NCBI RefSeq assembly: GCF_003014595.1
Contig: NZ_PYGK01000006.1
Span: 1-64,000, forward strand
Origin: Chitinophaga ginsengisoli
Lineage (GTDB): Bacteria > Bacteroidota > Bacteroidia > Chitinophagales > Chitinophagaceae
Length of the DNA: 64,000 nucleotides
Direction of reading: 5' to 3'
The translations under genes and the position numbers were made by a program. Positions 33,169 to 45,741 of the stretch are shown here, one piece after another. The notes below the pieces were generated by a model. It saw only the letters and a program-made list of their open reading frames with translations. It did not search any database and had not been told where the DNA came from. Within the stretch, counting starts at the first letter, position 1, and every line of letters begins with the position of its first letter.

Positions 33169-33696
33169 ATGAACAAAGATCAAAAAAACGAAGCGATTGA
33201 ACTGCTGAAAAGTAAGTTCTCTCAATATAACAACTTCTACATCACCAACACCGAGTCTCTGACCGTTGCGCAGGTTAACAACCTGAGAAAGGTTTGTTTC
33301 GACAAGAATGTAGAAATGAAGGTGGCTAAGAACACCCTGATCCGTAAGGCACTGGAATCTCTGGATGCTGAGAAATATGCAGGTGTATACGACGCGCTGA
33401 ACGGCGTTACTGCCCTGATGTTCTCTGACAGCCCTAAAGAACCAGCTCTGATCATTTCTTCTTTCCGTAAGGAAAACAAGAAAACAGAAAAGCCTGAGTT
33501 GAAGGCTGCATTCGTAGGTGATGAAATTTACACTGGCGATGCGCAACTGGCTAACCTGGTGAAGATCAAGACCAAGAACGAACTCATTGGAGACGTTATC
33601 GGTCTGTTGCAATCTCCTGCAAAACGCGTTCTCGCTGGCTTGCTTGAGAAAGCTAAGAAAGAAGGTGCTGGCGCAGAAGCACCTGCGGCTGAGTAA
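33169..33696 (+). CDS. rplJ: 50S ribosomal protein uL10
   Basis: 175 aa. Globular N-terminal domain (residues 1-130, with VEMKVAKNTLIRKAL and GVTALMFS) and a C-terminal helix that recruits L7/L12 dimers (SPAKRVLAGLLEKAKKEG). Standard length. The 40-base gap after rplA has no obvious leader structure. Confidence 0.96.
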   Translation: MNKDQKNEAIELLKSKFSQYNNFYITNTESLTVAQVNNLRKVCFDKNVEMKVAKNTLIRKALESLDAEKYAGVYDALNGVTALMFSDSPKEPALIISSFRKENKKTEKPELKAAFVGDEIYTGDAQLANLVKIKTKNELIGDVIGLLQSPAKRVLAGLLEKAKKEGAGAEAPAAE

Positions 33697-33792
33697 TTGG
33701 CTGAATGCCTTGACAGGCGCGCAAAACAACACTGGCTTCCAAGTCACAATATAAATTATTACAATCTTTAAAATTCTTAAAAACATTATACA

Positions 33793-34167
33793 ATGGCAGA
33801 CGTTAAAGCTTTAGCCGAACAATTAGTAGGTTTAACTGTTAAGGAAGTACAAGAACTGGCTGATTTCCTGAAATCTGAATACGGTATCGAACCAGCTGCT
33901 GCTGCAGTTGTAGTAGCTGCTGATGGTGGTGGCGGTGCTGCTGCTGCTGAAGAGAAAACTGCCTTCAACGTTATCCTGAAAAATGCAGGTGCTAGCAAAC
34001 TGAACGTAGTTAAGATCGTTAAAGATCTGACCGGCCTTGGTCTGAAAGAAGCTAAGGAACTGGTAGACGGTGCGCCTAAACCACTGAAAGAAGGCGTTTC
34101 CAAAGCTGAAGCAGAAGATCTGAAAGCTAAGCTGACAGAAGCTGGTGCTGAAGTTGAAATTCAGTAA
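33793..34167 (+). CDS. rplL: 50S ribosomal protein bL12 (L7/L12)
   Basis: 124 aa. N-terminal dimerisation domain ([20 protein letters not shown]), an Ala/Gly-rich hinge (residues 35-53) and the C-terminal factor-binding domain ([20 protein letters not shown]). It forms the stalk that recruits EF-Tu and EF-G. It is followed by a hairpin that may attenuate entry into rpoBC. Confidence 0.97.
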   Translation: MADVKALAEQLVGLTVKEVQELADFLKSEYGIEPAAAAVVVAADGGGGAAAAEEKTAFNVILKNAGASKLNVVKIVKDLTGLGLKEAKELVDGAPKPLKEGVSKAEAEDLKAKLTEAGAEVEIQ

Positions 34168-34197
34168 TCTTTGCTTAAAGGATACCTCTTTATAAAG

Positions 34198-34224
34198 GTC
34201 AAAAGTGCTTCCGGCACTTTTGGC
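34198..34224 (+). terminator. Attenuator-like hairpin between rplL and rpoB
   Basis: GTCAAAAGTGC (34198-34208), loop TTCCG, GCACTTTTGGC (34214-34224): 11 bp including one G-U wobble, followed by CTTCTTCCCTTT. E. coli has a partial terminator at the same place, which sets the ratio of ribosomal protein to polymerase mRNA. The remainder of the 245-base spacer has no gene. Confidence 0.6.
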
Positions 34225-34412
34225 CTTCTTCCCTTTGGGAAAGTGTCTTTTCGGAGCGTCAAAAAGGGGGAATCACCAGGTCGGTGGATTTGACACGATA
34301 GAGAAGACAGAAATTTTTGAGGGTATTTGGCAAAGATGTCTTAATTTCCCCGATCCATGTTGTGATTTACTTCACAATATTATATAAGTTAATATAACTG
34401 CTAACTTCGAAT

Positions 34413-37400
34413 ATGTCTCTAAAAAAAGCCCAAACAAGCGAAAGAGTAAATTTTGGAAAGATCAAACAAGTTACTGAGACACCGGATCTGTTGGCTATCC
34501 AAATCCAATCTTTCAAGGATTTCTTCCAGTTAGAAACCACACCAGACAAACGTAACAATGAAGGCCTTTTTAAAGTATTTAAGGAGAACTTCCCGATTAC
34601 AGATACCCGTAACATCTTTAATCTGGAGTTTCTGGACTACTTTGTAGACCCTCCGCGATATACTATAGAGGAATGTATTGAACGTGGGCTTACCTATTCA
34701 GTACCGCTGAAGGCTAAATTACGCCTGAGCTGTAATGATGAGGAGCACGTTGACTTCCAGACGATTGTGCAGGACGTATTCCTCGGGAATATACCCTACA
34801 TGACCCCTAGAGGTACATTCGTGATCAATGGCGCAGAGCGCGTGGTAGTATCCCAGCTCCACCGTTCTCCTGGTGTATTCTTCGGACAGTCCATACATCC
34901 AAACGGTACCAAGATCTACTCTGCAAGGGTGATCCCGTTCAAAGGGGCGTGGATGGAGTTTGCAACTGACATTAACAATGTGATGTACGCTTACATCGAC
35001 CGTAAGAAGAAGTTCCCTGTAACTACCCTTCTGCGTGCGATCGGCTACGAAACAGATAAGGATATTCTGCAGCTCTTTGGAATGGCTGACGAAGTAAAAG
35101 CAGACAAGAAGAGCCTGGATAAATATGCCGGTAAGAAACTGGGTGCACGCGTACTCAGGAGCTGGGTGGAAGATTTCGTAGATGAAGATACCGGTGAGGT
35201 AGTGAGCATCGAGCGTAATGAGATCGTGCTTGAGCGTGACAGTATCCTCGACGAAGCGAATATCGAGACGATCGTGGATATGGGTGTGAAAAGCGTGTTC
35301 GTGCAGAAAGAAGAGGTGAGCGGCGACTTCTCCATCATTTACAATACTTTAAATAAAGATACATCTAACTCCGAGCTGGAAGCCGTTCAGCACATCTACC
35401 GCCAGTTGCGTGGTGCCGATGCGCCGGATGATGAAACAGCAAGGGGTATCATTGATAAATTGTTCTTCTCTGACAAGCGTTATGACCTCGGAGATGTAGG
35501 CCGTTATAAGATCAACAGGAAACTGGGTCTGCCTACACCGCTGAACATGAAAGTGCTGACCAAAGAAGATATCATCGCGATCATTAAATACCTGGTACAG
35601 CTCACCAACAGTAAAGCGGAGATCGATGATATCGATCACCTGAGCAACCGTAGGGTGCGTACCGTGGGCGAACAGTTATATGCGCAGTTTGGTGTTGGTC
35701 TGGCCCGTATGGCCCGTACCATCCGTGAGAGAATGAACGTTCGTGATAATGAGGTATTCACACCGGTGGACCTGATCAATGCAAGGACACTGTCTTCCGT
35801 AATCAACTCCTTCTTCGGTACCAGCCAGCTGAGCCAGTTCCTGGATCAGACGAACCCGCTGTCTGAGATCACGCACAAGCGTCGTATCTCCGCACTCGGA
35901 CCCGGTGGTCTTAGCCGTGAAAGAGCAGGTTTCGAGGTGCGTGACGTACACTATAGCCACTATGGTCGTCTGTGTACTATCGAAACACCGGAAGGTCCGA
36001 ACATCGGTCTGATCTCCACACTGTGCGTACACGCGAAAGTGAATGACATGGGCTTTATCGAAACGCCTTACCGTAAGGTGAATGATGGTAAAGTAGACAT
36101 GGATAAAGTGCAGTTCCTGAGTGCTGAAGAAGAAGACTCTGTGAAGATCGCGCAGGCGAACGCTCCATTGGACGAAGCCGGTCACTTCCTCAATGATAAG
36201 GTTAAATCCCGTGAAACCGGTGACTTCCCGATCCTTGATAAGGGTGAAGTTGAATATATGGACGTTGCTCCGAACCAGATCGTGGGTCTGAGCGCCTCCC
36301 TGATTCCGTTCCTGGAACACGATGACGCCAACCGTGCTTTGATGGGATCAAACATGCAACGTCAGGCAGTACCGCTGATCAACCCACAGGTGCCTATCGT
36401 AGGTACCGGTCTGGAAGGTAAGGCAGCGCGCGACTCCCGTCTGCAGATCACCGCTGAAGGTAAAGGTGTGGTTGAATTCGTGGATGCAAATGAAATTCAT
36501 GTTCGTTACGAGCGTGATGAGATGCAGAAACTGGTGTCATTTGAAGATGACCTGAAAATATATCAGCTGACCAAGTTCGTTAAAACCAACCAGAGCACCT
36601 GTATCAACCTGCGTCCTGCGGTGAAGAAAGGTCAACAGCTCGAGTTTGGCGACTTCCTGACAGAAGGTTACGCTACACGTGGTGGTGAACTGGCACTGGG
36701 CCGTAACATGAAAGTGGCGTTCATGCCATGGAAAGGTTACAACTTTGAGGATGCGATCGTAATCTCTGAGCGTGTGGGCCGTGAAGACCTCTTCACTTCC
36801 ATCCACATCGATGAGTATGAGCTGGAAGTACGTGATACGAAACTGGGTGAAGAAGAACTGACGCCAGATATTCCAAACGTAAGTGAAGAAGCTACCAAAG
36901 ATCTGGACCAGAACGGTATCATCCGTGTGGGTGCGCACATTAAGGAAGGAGATATCCTGATTGGTAAGATCACCCCACGTGGTGAATCTGATCCTTCTCC
37001 TGAAGAAAAACTGCTGCGTGCGATCTTCGGTGACAAGGCTTCTGATGCGAAAGATGCTTCCCTGAAGGCGCCTCCAAGCACAGAAGGTGTGGTAATTGAC
37101 AAGAAACTGTTCAGCCGCGCCAAGAAAGATAAGAACTCCAAGACCCGTGAAAAAGCGGCTCTGGAGAAACTGGAAAAAGTACACCAGAAGAATGAAGAAG
37201 ACCTGCTGGAAGTGCTGATGAGTAAGTTGCTGACACTGCTGAAGGATAAAACCTCTCAGGGTATCACCAACACTTACGGTGAAGTATTGATCTCCAAAGG
37301 CTCTAAATTCTCTGCGAAGAACCTGGCTAATATCGACTTCCAGAATGTGAATCCGCTTGGCTGGACTACCGACGAGGTAACCAACGATCAGATCAACACA

Positions 37401-38222
37401 TTGCTGCACAACTATAACATCAAGTACAACGAAGAACTGGGACGTTACAAACGTGAGAAGTTTAACATTTCAATTGGTGATGAGTTGCCAGCAGGCGTAC
37501 TGAAACTGGCGAAGGTATACCTGGCCAGCAAACGTAAGCTGAAAGTGGGTGATAAGATGGCGGGCCGTCACGGTAACAAGGGTATTGTTGCGAAGATCGT
37601 ACGTGATGAAGACATGCCATTCCTGGAAGATGGAACACCGGTAGATATCGTACTGAACCCATTGGGCGTACCTTCCCGTATGAACCTTGGACAGATCTAC
37701 GAAACAGTACTGGGTTGGGCTGGTCTGAAACTGGGAGTAAGGTTTGCAACGCCAATCTTTGATGGTGCTACTACAGAAGAAATAGCTGGTTATATCGACG
37801 AAGCCGGTCTGCCAAGCTTCGGCCATACTTACCTGTATGATGGCGAAACCGGTGAGCGTTTCCACCAGAAAGCTACCGTGGGTGTTATCTACATGCTCAA
37901 ACTGAGCCACATGGTTGATGATAAGATGCACGCCCGTTCTATCGGACCGTACAGTCTCATTACACAACAGCCATTGGGTGGTAAGGCGCAGTTCGGTGGT
38001 CAGCGTTTTGGTGAGATGGAGGTGTGGGCACTGGAAGCATATGGTGCATCCAACATCCTGCAGGAACTGTTAACCATTAAGTCTGATGACATTGTAGGCC
38101 GTGCCAAAGCATATGAGTCTATCGTTAAAGGCGATAACATACCCAAAGCAGGCGTACCGGAATCATTCAATGTATTGATACATGAGCTCCGCGGTCTGGG
38201 TCTGGATTTGAAATTTGATTAA
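34413..38222 (+). CDS. rpoB: RNA polymerase subunit beta
   Basis: 1269 aa. The rifampicin region [13 protein letters not shown]...[14 protein letters not shown] spans residues 467-498, with Asp478, His488 and Ser493 (E. coli 516, 526, 531) in the susceptible state. RHGNKGI near residue 1053 and the C-terminal [18 protein letters not shown] contact beta'. A 148-base spacer with a hairpin separates it from rpoC. Confidence 0.98.
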   Translation: MSLKKAQTSERVNFGKIKQVTETPDLLAIQIQSFKDFFQLETTPDKRNNEGLFKVFKENFPITDTRNIFNLEFLDYFVDPPRYTIEECIERGLTYSVPLKAKLRLSCNDEEHVDFQTIVQDVFLGNIPYMTPRGTFVINGAERVVVSQLHRSPGVFFGQSIHPNGTKIYSARVIPFKGAWMEFATDINNVMYAYIDRKKKFPVTTLLRAIGYETDKDILQLFGMADEVKADKKSLDKYAGKKLGARVLRSWVEDFVDEDTGEVVSIERNEIVLERDSILDEANIETIVDMGVKSVFVQKEEVSGDFSIIYNTLNKDTSNSELEAVQHIYRQLRGADAPDDETARGIIDKLFFSDKRYDLGDVGRYKINRKLGLPTPLNMKVLTKEDIIAIIKYLVQLTNSKAEIDDIDHLSNRRVRTVGEQLYAQFGVGLARMARTIRERMNVRDNEVFTPVDLINARTLSSVINSFFGTSQLSQFLDQTNPLSEITHKRRISALGPGGLSRERAGFEVRDVHYSHYGRLCTIETPEGPNIGLISTLCVHAKVNDMGFIETPYRKVNDGKVDMDKVQFLSAEEEDSVKIAQANAPLDEAGHFLNDKVKSRETGDFPILDKGEVEYMDVAPNQIVGLSASLIPFLEHDDANRALMGSNMQRQAVPLINPQVPIVGTGLEGKAARDSRLQITAEGKGVVEFVDANEIHVRYERDEMQKLVSFEDDLKIYQLTKFVKTNQSTCINLRPAVKKGQQLEFGDFLTEGYATRGGELALGRNMKVAFMPWKGYNFEDAIVISERVGREDLFTSIHIDEYELEVRDTKLGEEELTPDIPNVSEEATKDLDQNGIIRVGAHIKEGDILIGKITPRGESDPSPEEKLLRAIFGDKASDAKDASLKAPPSTEGVVIDKKLFSRAKKDKNSKTREKAALEKLEKVHQKNEEDLLEVLMSKLLTLLKDKTSQGITNTYGEVLISKGSKFSAKNLANIDFQNVNPLGWTTDEVTNDQINTLLHNYNIKYNEELGRYKREKFNISIGDELPAGVLKLAKVYLASKRKLKVGDKMAGRHGNKGIVAKIVRDEDMPFLEDGTPVDIVLNPLGVPSRMNLGQIYETVLGWAGLKLGVRFATPIFDGATTEEIAGYIDEAGLPSFGHTYLYDGETGERFHQKATVGVIYMLKLSHMVDDKMHARSIGPYSLITQQPLGGKAQFGGQRFGEMEVWALEAYGASNILQELLTIKSDDIVGRAKAYESIVKGDNIPKAGVPESFNVLIHELRGLGLDLKFD

Positions 38223-38242
38223 TAATTAGTCCATAAGTTGAT

Positions 38243-38281
38243 GGTCCATAGTCCTTAGCAAGCCGCTTTGGACTATGGGCC
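38243..38281 (+). other. Hairpin in the rpoB-rpoC spacer
   Basis: GGTCCATAGTCC (38243-38254) and GGACTATGGGCC (38270-38281), 12 bp with one G-U wobble and a 15-base loop. It is not followed by a U-tract, so processing or mRNA stability is more likely than termination. Confidence 0.55.
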
Positions 38282-38370
38282 TTAGGCTTTAGATAATCAG
38301 ACACGGTCTACATGGACGCTGTCTATGCCCGCGGACTGAATAACATGTGAATTTTCTTTAAACAACATAT

Positions 38371-41300
38371 ATGGCCATCAAGAAAGAAAATCGTCCTAAA
38401 TCAAACTTTAGCAGCATTACCATTAGTCTGGCTTCTCCGGATTCCATCCTGGAGCGCTCTTATGGGGAAGTGCTGAAGCCGGAAACCATTAACTACCGTA
38501 CTTACAAGCCGGAGCGTGATGGTTTATTCTGTGAAAGGATCTTCGGCCCCGTAAAGGACTATGAGTGCTATTGCGGAAAATACAAACGTATCCGTTACAA
38601 GGGTATCGTGTGTGACCGTTGCGGTGTGGAAGTGACCGAGAAAAAGGTACGTCGTGAAAGAATGGGTCACATCCGCCTGGTTGTGCCTGTTGTACACATC
38701 TGGTACTTTAAATCATTACCTAATAAGATCGGTTACCTGTTGGGGATGAGTTCCAAGAAACTCGAAACCATCGTTTACTACGAAAGGTATGTGATCATAC
38801 AGGCTGGCGCTAAACAGGAGAAAGGCCTGAACTACGGCGATCTGCTGACAGAAGAAGAATATCTCGACATATTGGATACCCTGCCGAAAGACAACCAGCT
38901 GTTGCCTGACGAGGATCCAAACAAGTTCATTGCCAAGATGGGTGCTGAAGCGGTAGAAATGATGCTGGCCAGAATTGATCTGGATAGTCTTTCTTACCAG
39001 CTGCGTAACCAGGCGGCAACTGAAACCAGCCAGCAGCGTAAGGCAGAAGCCCTGAAACGTCTGAGCGTGGTGGAAGCTTTCCGTGAGGCAAATGGTCGTG
39101 TTGAAAACCGTCCTGAGTGGATGGTAATGCAATACATTCCTGTAGTACCACCAGAACTGCGTCCGTTAGTTCCATTGGATGGTGGGCGTTTTGCGTCTTC
39201 CGACCTGAACGACCTGTACCGCAGGGTGATCATCCGTAACAACCGTCTGAAACGTCTGATCGAGATCAAGGCGCCAGAGGTGATCTTACGTAACGAAAAA
39301 CGTATGCTGCAGGAAGCAGTTGACTCCCTCTTCGATAACTCCCGTAAATCAAATGCGGTGAAAGCAGAAGGCGGACGTGCACTGAAATCCCTGTCTGACG
39401 TACTGAAAGGTAAACAAGGTCGTTTCCGTCAGAACCTGTTGGGTAAACGTGTTGACTACTCTGGTCGTTCCGTTATCGTGGTAGGTCCTGAACTGAAATT
39501 GCACGAGTGTGGTTTACCGAAGGATATGGCGGCTGAGCTGTTCAAACCGTTCATTATCCGTAAACTGATAGAAAGAGGTATCGTTAAAACGGTAAAATCA
39601 GCGAAGAAGCTGGTTGACAGAAAAGAAGCAGTGGTTTGGGATATCCTGGAGAATGTACTGAAAGGACATCCTGTAATGTTAAACCGTGCTCCGACGCTGC
39701 ACCGTTTGTCCATACAGGCGTTCCAGCCTAAACTGGTGGAAGGTAAAGCGATCCAGCTCCACCCACTGGTGTGTTCTGCGTTCAACGCCGACTTTGATGG
39801 TGACCAGATGGCCGTGCACGTACCGCTCAGCAATGCCGCGATACTGGAAGCACAGTTACTGATGCTGTCATCACACAACATCCTCAACCCGCAGAACGGT
39901 ACGCCTATCACCCTGCCTTCACAGGACATGGTACTGGGTCTGTACTACATCACCAAAGGCAAAAAATCTACTCCTACTGAAAAAGTAGAAGGAGAAGGTA
40001 AGGCTTTCTATTCTGCAGAAGAGGTGATCATCGCTTATAACGAGCAGAGAGTGAACCTGCATGCGAACATCCGCGTAAGAGCGACTGTACGTAATGAGAA
40101 GGACGAGCTGGAAACTAAGCTGATCGAAACAACTGTAGGCCGTGTGATCTTCAACCAGCACGTTCCAAAAGAAGCTGGTTATGTGAATGCACTGCTGACT
40201 AAAAAATCCCTGCGTGAAATCATCGGTGACATCATCAAGTACACTGATATCCCTAAGACTGCGAAGTTCCTGGATGATATCAAACAGCTTGGTTTCCGTA
40301 CCGCATTCCGTGGTGGATTGTCCTTCAATATCAATGACCTGATCATCCCTGAAGTGAAACAGCACATGATCGATGGTGCTGCCAGCGAAGTGGATGAGGT
40401 ATGGGATAACTATAACATGGGTCTGATCACGAATAACGAACGTTATAACCAGATCATCGATATCTGGTCTCGTGTGGACACCAAAGTAACAGAAACGCTG
40501 ATCCGCGAGCTGGCAAATGACAAACAGGGCTTCAACTCTGTGTACATGATGCTTGACTCTGGTGCGCGTGGTTCCAAACAGCAGATCAAACAGCTGGCTG
40601 GTTTAAGGGGTCTGATGGCGAAACCGCGTAAGAGTGGATCTACCGGTTCCGAGATCATCGAAAACCCGATCCTGTCCAACTTTAAGGATGGTCTGAACGT
40701 ATTGGAATACTTCATCTCTACGCACGGTGCCCGTAAGGGTCTTGCGGATACGGCACTGAAAACGGCGGATGCGGGTTACCTGACCCGTCGTCTGGTGGAC
40801 GTAGCACAGGATGTGGTAATCAATGAAGAAGACTGTGGTACACTGCGTGGTATTGCAACTTCTGCACTGAAAGACAATGAAGAGGTGGTTGAGCCGCTGT
40901 ACGACCGTATCCTTGGCCGTACTTCCCTGCACGACGTATTCGATCCTCACACAGAGGAACTGATCGTAGAAGCAGGAGCGCTGATCAACGAAGATATCGC
41001 TCACCGTATTGAAGATAGCTCTATCGATACCGTAGAGATCCGTTCCGTACTGACCTGCGAAAGCCGCAGAGGGGTGTGCGTGAAATGTTACGGTAAAAAC
41101 CTCGCTACCGGTTATGTGACCCAGCGTGGTGATGCTGTAGGTATCATCGCAGCACAGTCCATCGGTGAGCCTGGTACACAGCTGACACTGCGTACCTTCC
41201 ACGTGGGTGGTGTGGCTGGTTCTACTTCCGTGGATACCGGCTTACAGGCTAAATTCGACGGTACTATCCAGTTCGATGGTCTACGTACCACTACATACGA

Positions 41301-42666
41301 AAACAACGAAGGCGATAAAGTGCAGGTAGTAATTGGCCGTACAGGTGAATTACGTATCATGGACGTGAAGAACGACAGGTTGCTGATCACTAACAACATT
41401 CCTTACGGTTCTACCTTGCTGGTAAAAGACGGACAGAAAGTTGCGAAAGGTGACATGATCTGTACATGGGATCCATACAACGCCGTTATCGTATCTGAGA
41501 TCGCGGGTAACATCCGTTTCGATAGCATCATCGAAGGTATCACCTTCCGTGAAGAGGCTGACGAGCAGACTGGTCACCGTGAGAAAGTGGTAATTGAAAC
41601 AAAAGACAAGAACAAGATCCCGTCTATCTATGTAGATGGTAATAAAGAGGTGAAATCTTATAACCTGCCGGTAGGCTCTCACATCGTAATTGAAGAGGGT
41701 GAAGCTGTAAGAGCTGGTCAGGTAATTGTTAAGATCCCTCGTATACTTGGTAAACTGCGCGATATCACGGGTGGTCTGCCACGTGTAACCGAACTGTTTG
41801 AAGCACGTAACCCAAGCAATCCTGCCATCGTATCTGAAATTGATGGTGTGGTAGCTTTCGGTAACATCAAACGTGGTAACCGTGAGATCATCATCGAAAG
41901 CCGTGAAGGTCATATCAAGAAATACCTGGTGCCATTGACACGTCACATCCTGGTACAGGACGGTGACTTCGTGAAAGCAGGTACTGCGCTGTCTGATGGT
42001 TCTATCACTCCTGCGGATATCCTGTCCATCAAAGGACCGTTTGCCGTTCAGGAATACCTGGTAAATGAGATACAGGAAGTATACCGTTTACAGGGTGTGA
42101 AGATCAACGACAAGCACATTGAAGTGATCGTACGTCAGATGATGCGTAAAGTGAACATCGAGGATCCTGGGGATACCCGCTTCCTGGAAGGTGACACTAC
42201 CGATAAATTTGAATTCTTTGAAGAAAACGACAACATCTTCGATAAGAAGGTGGTTACCGAAGCAGGTGAATCTACTACGCTGAAAGCTGGTCAGATCGTT
42301 ACCCTGCGTCAGGTAAGGGAAGAGAACTCCCTGCTGCGTCGTGCAGATAAAAAACTGGTGGAATTCCGTGATGCAAAACCGGCTACCTCCAGCCCGCTGT
42401 TACAAGGTATTACCAAGGCGTCCCTGGGTACTCACAGCTGGATCTCTGCAGCATCCTTCCAGGAAACAACCAAAGTACTGTCTTCTGCAGCCATCAACGG
42501 TAAAACAGATGACATGCTCGGCCTGAAAGAGAACGTAATTACCGGTCACCTGATACCTGCAGGTACTGGTCTGCGTGAGTTCGAAAACATGATCGTAGGA
42601 TCCAAAGAAGAATATGATATCCTGGCGTCTTCCAAAGAAGTATTCCAGTTTGACGAAGAAGAATAG
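38371..42666 (+). CDS. rpoC: RNA polymerase subunit beta-prime
   Basis: 1431 aa. First zinc site Cys66-x-Cys68...Cys81-xx-Cys84, catalytic NADFDGD at residues 472-478 holding the Mg ions, bridge helix and trigger loop region ([18 protein letters not shown] precedes the second zinc site, Cys896, Cys903 and Cys906), and the C-terminal [16 protein letters not shown]. Full length. A strong terminator follows at once. Confidence 0.98.
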   Translation: MAIKKENRPKSNFSSITISLASPDSILERSYGEVLKPETINYRTYKPERDGLFCERIFGPVKDYECYCGKYKRIRYKGIVCDRCGVEVTEKKVRRERMGHIRLVVPVVHIWYFKSLPNKIGYLLGMSSKKLETIVYYERYVIIQAGAKQEKGLNYGDLLTEEEYLDILDTLPKDNQLLPDEDPNKFIAKMGAEAVEMMLARIDLDSLSYQLRNQAATETSQQRKAEALKRLSVVEAFREANGRVENRPEWMVMQYIPVVPPELRPLVPLDGGRFASSDLNDLYRRVIIRNNRLKRLIEIKAPEVILRNEKRMLQEAVDSLFDNSRKSNAVKAEGGRALKSLSDVLKGKQGRFRQNLLGKRVDYSGRSVIVVGPELKLHECGLPKDMAAELFKPFIIRKLIERGIVKTVKSAKKLVDRKEAVVWDILENVLKGHPVMLNRAPTLHRLSIQAFQPKLVEGKAIQLHPLVCSAFNADFDGDQMAVHVPLSNAAILEAQLLMLSSHNILNPQNGTPITLPSQDMVLGLYYITKGKKSTPTEKVEGEGKAFYSAEEVIIAYNEQRVNLHANIRVRATVRNEKDELETKLIETTVGRVIFNQHVPKEAGYVNALLTKKSLREIIGDIIKYTDIPKTAKFLDDIKQLGFRTAFRGGLSFNINDLIIPEVKQHMIDGAASEVDEVWDNYNMGLITNNERYNQIIDIWSRVDTKVTETLIRELANDKQGFNSVYMMLDSGARGSKQQIKQLAGLRGLMAKPRKSGSTGSEIIENPILSNFKDGLNVLEYFISTHGARKGLADTALKTADAGYLTRRLVDVAQDVVINEEDCGTLRGIATSALKDNEEVVEPLYDRILGRTSLHDVFDPHTEELIVEAGALINEDIAHRIEDSSIDTVEIRSVLTCESRRGVCVKCYGKNLATGYVTQRGDAVGIIAAQSIGEPGTQLTLRTFHVGGVAGSTSVDTGLQAKFDGTIQFDGLRTTTYENNEGDKVQVVIGRTGELRIMDVKNDRLLITNNIPYGSTLLVKDGQKVAKGDMICTWDPYNAVIVSEIAGNIRFDSIIEGITFREEADEQTGHREKVVIETKDKNKIPSIYVDGNKEVKSYNLPVGSHIVIEEGEAVRAGQVIVKIPRILGKLRDITGGLPRVTELFEARNPSNPAIVSEIDGVVAFGNIKRGNREIIIESREGHIKKYLVPLTRHILVQDGDFVKAGTALSDGSITPADILSIKGPFAVQEYLVNEIQEVYRLQGVKINDKHIEVIVRQMMRKVNIEDPGDTRFLEGDTTDKFEFFEENDNIFDKKVVTEAGESTTLKAGQIVTLRQVREENSLLRRADKKLVEFRDAKPATSSPLLQGITKASLGTHSWISAASFQETTKVLSSAAINGKTDDMLGLKENVITGHLIPAGTGLREFENMIVGSKEEYDILASSKEVFQFDEEE

Positions 42667-42686
42667 AACAGATTCATTCATGTATA

Positions 42687-42725
42687 AAAAAAATGTCCCG
42701 GCACTACGCACGGGACATTTTTTTT
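42687..42725 (+). terminator. Terminator of rpoBC
   Basis: AAAAAAATGTCCCG (42687-42700) and CGGGACATTTTTTT (42711-42724), perfect 14-bp stem with a 10-base loop and a run of eight T. Confidence 0.93.
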
Positions 42726-42765
42726 ACCTGTAACTTTCCGGCAATTAAATTACCGGACGATTGTT

Positions 42766-43455
42766 ATGAAGCAACGGCTTTTTTTTCTATTGATATTAGC
42801 AGTAGCAGGCATGATAGCCTGTAATAAGAATAGTGACAGCTCTATACCGGAAACAAGTTCCAACATCAATTTCTTTACGGCAGTACCTGGCCGGGAATAT
42901 GATGTGCTGATCGATACCACCACTATCGGAAGTGCAGTAGGATATGGTGAGAGTACCGGTTACCATTCATTTCTGGCAAAACGTTACACCCTGCGGATCT
43001 ATCCGGCCGGGAACCATACTGTTGCGATTGGAGGAGGAGAGATCAGCCTAAGGAATGGTCATTATTATTCTGTATTCCTGTCGCTGGATAATACAAGGAC
43101 GCTGCAGTTAAGGCTTGTTGAAGACCACCTGGCACCCTCCCGGGCCAATTTCGGCAAAGTGAGGTACATTAACCTGAGTGATACCTATACGACTCCTACT
43201 TCCAGGCTGACCCTGGACATGTATGTGGACAATGTACGGATATTCCGCCGGCAGGGGTATCTGGCGGCTACCGATTTTGCAGAGGTGTCGGTAGGCACCC
43301 GTAATGTGGACCTCCGATATGCAGACTCTTCCCTGAGCCTGATGGGAAACAATAGTCATTCCTATGAGATACAGGACCAGAAACAATATACCATTATCGG
43401 GTATGGGAATGTCAGGAATGTTGATTCCTTCAAACTGGTAACGTTTGTACATTAG
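42766..43455 (+). CDS. DUF4397-domain lipoprotein
   Basis: 229 aa. Lipoprotein signal peptide (MIAC, Cys at 19), then two Ig-like beta domains with the DUF4397 pattern (INFFTAVPGREYDVLIDTTT, and again RYINLSDTYTTP...LDMYVDNVRIF). Probably anchored in the outer membrane. The biological role is unknown. A weakly similar lipoprotein (ANVDIYVGQTKVDSLTAG) is encoded at 52403-53158. Confidence 0.78.
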   Translation: MKQRLFFLLILAVAGMIACNKNSDSSIPETSSNINFFTAVPGREYDVLIDTTTIGSAVGYGESTGYHSFLAKRYTLRIYPAGNHTVAIGGGEISLRNGHYYSVFLSLDNTRTLQLRLVEDHLAPSRANFGKVRYINLSDTYTTPTSRLTLDMYVDNVRIFRRQGYLAATDFAEVSVGTRNVDLRYADSSLSLMGNNSHSYEIQDQKQYTIIGYGNVRNVDSFKLVTFVH

Positions 43456-43600
43456 AGGCGGTTTCCGGAGCAGGTGAAAAATTTATATGTGAAAGTGTTG
43501 TTAAGAAAGTGGGGGACTAAGTATAATCATCTAAAAACCTTATTTTAGCCGTTCAATTTTAAAAATGTATTTAAGGAGATTAAAAAATCCACCTAACAAC

Positions 43601-44215
43601 ATGCGCACTACTAAACAACTTGTGAAAAGCGGATTATTAGCGGTACTGACAGCCGGAACATTTATTGCTTGTCAACAGAATAACAAACAGGGGAACAATA
43701 GTCCGGCGGCTGCCAAGGGCGACAGTGTAGCATCTAATAGCAGTTTTATCATTGCATATGTGGATATTGATACTGTTGAAGCTCACTATGAATATTTCAA
43801 GGAAAAGAAGTCTGAATTAGAGAAGAAACAGCAGGCTATCGACAATGAACTACAGGCAAATGTACGTGCATTACAGAACGAAGCAGCTGATTTTCAGCGC
43901 AGAGCTAACGGTATGACGCAGTCAGAAGGTGAAGCTACCCAGCGTGCTTTATATAACAAACAGCAGCAGCTGGAAGGTAAGGCACAGGCTATGCGTTCCC
44001 AGTATGCAGAGCAGGAGAACAAGTTCAACGAAGAACTGCAGAAAAGGCTGAACGATTTCCTGGCAAAGTATAACAGTAATAAACGTTATGCCTATATTCT
44101 TTCCTACCGTTCAGGCGCTAGTAATGTTTTGTACAAGGATGACAAGTATGACATTACAAATGAAGTAATTAAGGGGCTGAATGAAGCTAACGCATCAACT
44201 GAGGTAAAAAAATAA
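43601..44215 (+). CDS. OmpH/Skp-family lipoprotein
   Basis: 204 aa from ATG 43601 (an upstream in-frame ATG at 43565 adds 12 residues before the signal peptide). Lipobox TFIAC with Cys at about 24, then SSFIIAYVDIDTVEAHYEYF, a long charged coiled coil (residues 65-160) and the SYRSGASNVLYKDDKYDIT end, all typical of OmpH/Skp periplasmic chaperones. This member is a predicted lipoprotein, unlike E. coli Skp. It probably guards outer-membrane proteins in transit. Confidence 0.85.
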   Translation: MRTTKQLVKSGLLAVLTAGTFIACQQNNKQGNNSPAAAKGDSVASNSSFIIAYVDIDTVEAHYEYFKEKKSELEKKQQAIDNELQANVRALQNEAADFQRRANGMTQSEGEATQRALYNKQQQLEGKAQAMRSQYAEQENKFNEELQKRLNDFLAKYNSNKRYAYILSYRSGASNVLYKDDKYDITNEVIKGLNEANASTEVKK

Positions 44216-44258
44216 TAGTTGCTATAGCAGCAACGTTTGAAAAATAATTATAAATTGG

Positions 44259-44297
44259 AATCCCGTCTCGTAAACATTACTGAGACGGGATTTTTTT
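44259..44297 (+). terminator. Terminator of the OmpH-family gene
   Basis: AATCCCGTCTC (44259-44269) and GAGACGGGATT (44282-44292) followed by T-tract to 44297. Confidence 0.9.
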
Positions 44298-44319
44298 AAT
44301 CATATAGACACAAGAACAT

Positions 44320-45741
44320 ATGGAAAACCACAACACAGCTTTTCGTCCCAGTTTAGGTCTGCTGGACGCAACCATGATCGTAGCTGGGTCGATGATAGGA
44401 TCCGGCGTATTCCTTGTATCCGCAGAAATAGCCCGTAATGTGGGTTCTGCAGGCTGGTTAACATTGATGTGGGTTTTGGGCGGTATTGTTACAATTATCG
44501 CGGCAGTGAGTTATGGTGAGTTATCCGGTATGTTTCCAAAGGCAGGAGGACAGTATGTTTACCTGCGTGAAGCCTACAATCCGTTAGTAGCCTTTCTGTT
44601 CGGCTGGACACAGTTCAGCGTGATCCAGACAGGTACTATTGCGGCTGTAGCAGTGGCGTTTGCTAAGTTTTCCTCTTATCTTATCCCAGCTTTCAGTGAA
44701 GAACATATCCTGTTGGATGCGGGCCTGGTAAAGATATCGGCAGCGCAGATTGTGGCTATCATCTCCATTATATTACTTACCTGGATCAATACACGTGGTA
44801 TTAAGAGCGGTAAGATCATCCAGACAGTATTTACACTGGCAAAACTGCTGTCTTTGTTTGGCCTGATCATATTCGGGTTTCTGCTGGGCGCAAAACAGGA
44901 AGTATGGAATGCTAACTGGGCTAATGCCTGGGAAGCCGTAAGCCTGACGCAGGTAGATGGACAGGTAACTACCACACTGTTATCCGGACTGGCTTTATGT
45001 GGCGCCATCGCTATTTCTATGAAAGGATCATTGTTCAGCAGTGACGCATGGAACAATATTACTTTCATTGCTGCAGAGATCAAAAATCCGCAGAAGAATA
45101 TAGGCCGTGCTTTATTCCTGGGTACGTTGCTGGTGACCATTGTATACGTAAGCGCCAACCTGATGTACCTGGCGGTGTTGCCAATGCATGATATTGCTTT
45201 CGCAGCGAAAGACCGTGTAGCTGTTGTTGCCGCAGAGCAGATCTTCGGATCAAGTGGTTCCCTGGTGATTGCCGTAATGATCATGGTATCTACTTTCGGA
45301 TGTAACAACGGATTGATCCTGTCTGGCGCCCGTATTTACTATACAATGGCTGAGGACGGATTGTTCTTTAAGAAAGCGGCTGAACTGAATAAAGATAACG
45401 TACCAGCTAATGGGTTATGGATACAATGCGTGTGGGCGTCGTTGTTATGTCTGACCGGTAAATACAATGATTTGCTGGTAATGGTAATTTTTGGTGTACT
45501 TATTTTTTATGTTATCACAATTGCTGGTATCTTTGTGTTACGCAACAAGCGCCCGGATATTCCACGGCCGTATAAAGCATTTGGCTATCCTTTATTACCA
45601 ATGGTGTATATTGTGGTAGCATCCGTACTGGCATTATTGTTACTTCGTTTTGAGAGCGGCTATGCTTTATCCGGATTATTGATCATCGTTATTGGTTTCC
45701 CGCTGTATTATCTGGCCATGAAGACACAAAAAACAGCTTAG
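44320..45741 (+). CDS. APC-superfamily amino-acid permease
   Basis: 473 aa with 12 predicted membrane helices. The first helix carries MIVAGSMIGSGVFLVSAEIA, the substrate-backbone-binding motif of the APC family, and SYGELSGMFPKAGGQYVYLR in helix 2 is typical of the LAT/YjeH-like amino-acid exchangers. The substrate is not deducible. It is a single gene, 23 bases after the preceding terminator. Confidence 0.9.
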   Translation: MENHNTAFRPSLGLLDATMIVAGSMIGSGVFLVSAEIARNVGSAGWLTLMWVLGGIVTIIAAVSYGELSGMFPKAGGQYVYLREAYNPLVAFLFGWTQFSVIQTGTIAAVAVAFAKFSSYLIPAFSEEHILLDAGLVKISAAQIVAIISIILLTWINTRGIKSGKIIQTVFTLAKLLSLFGLIIFGFLLGAKQEVWNANWANAWEAVSLTQVDGQVTTTLLSGLALCGAIAISMKGSLFSSDAWNNITFIAAEIKNPQKNIGRALFLGTLLVTIVYVSANLMYLAVLPMHDIAFAAKDRVAVVAAEQIFGSSGSLVIAVMIMVSTFGCNNGLILSGARIYYTMAEDGLFFKKAAELNKDNVPANGLWIQCVWASLLCLTGKYNDLLVMVIFGVLIFYVITIAGIFVLRNKRPDIPRPYKAFGYPLLPMVYIVVASVLALLLLRFESGYALSGLLIIVIGFPLYYLAMKTQKTA

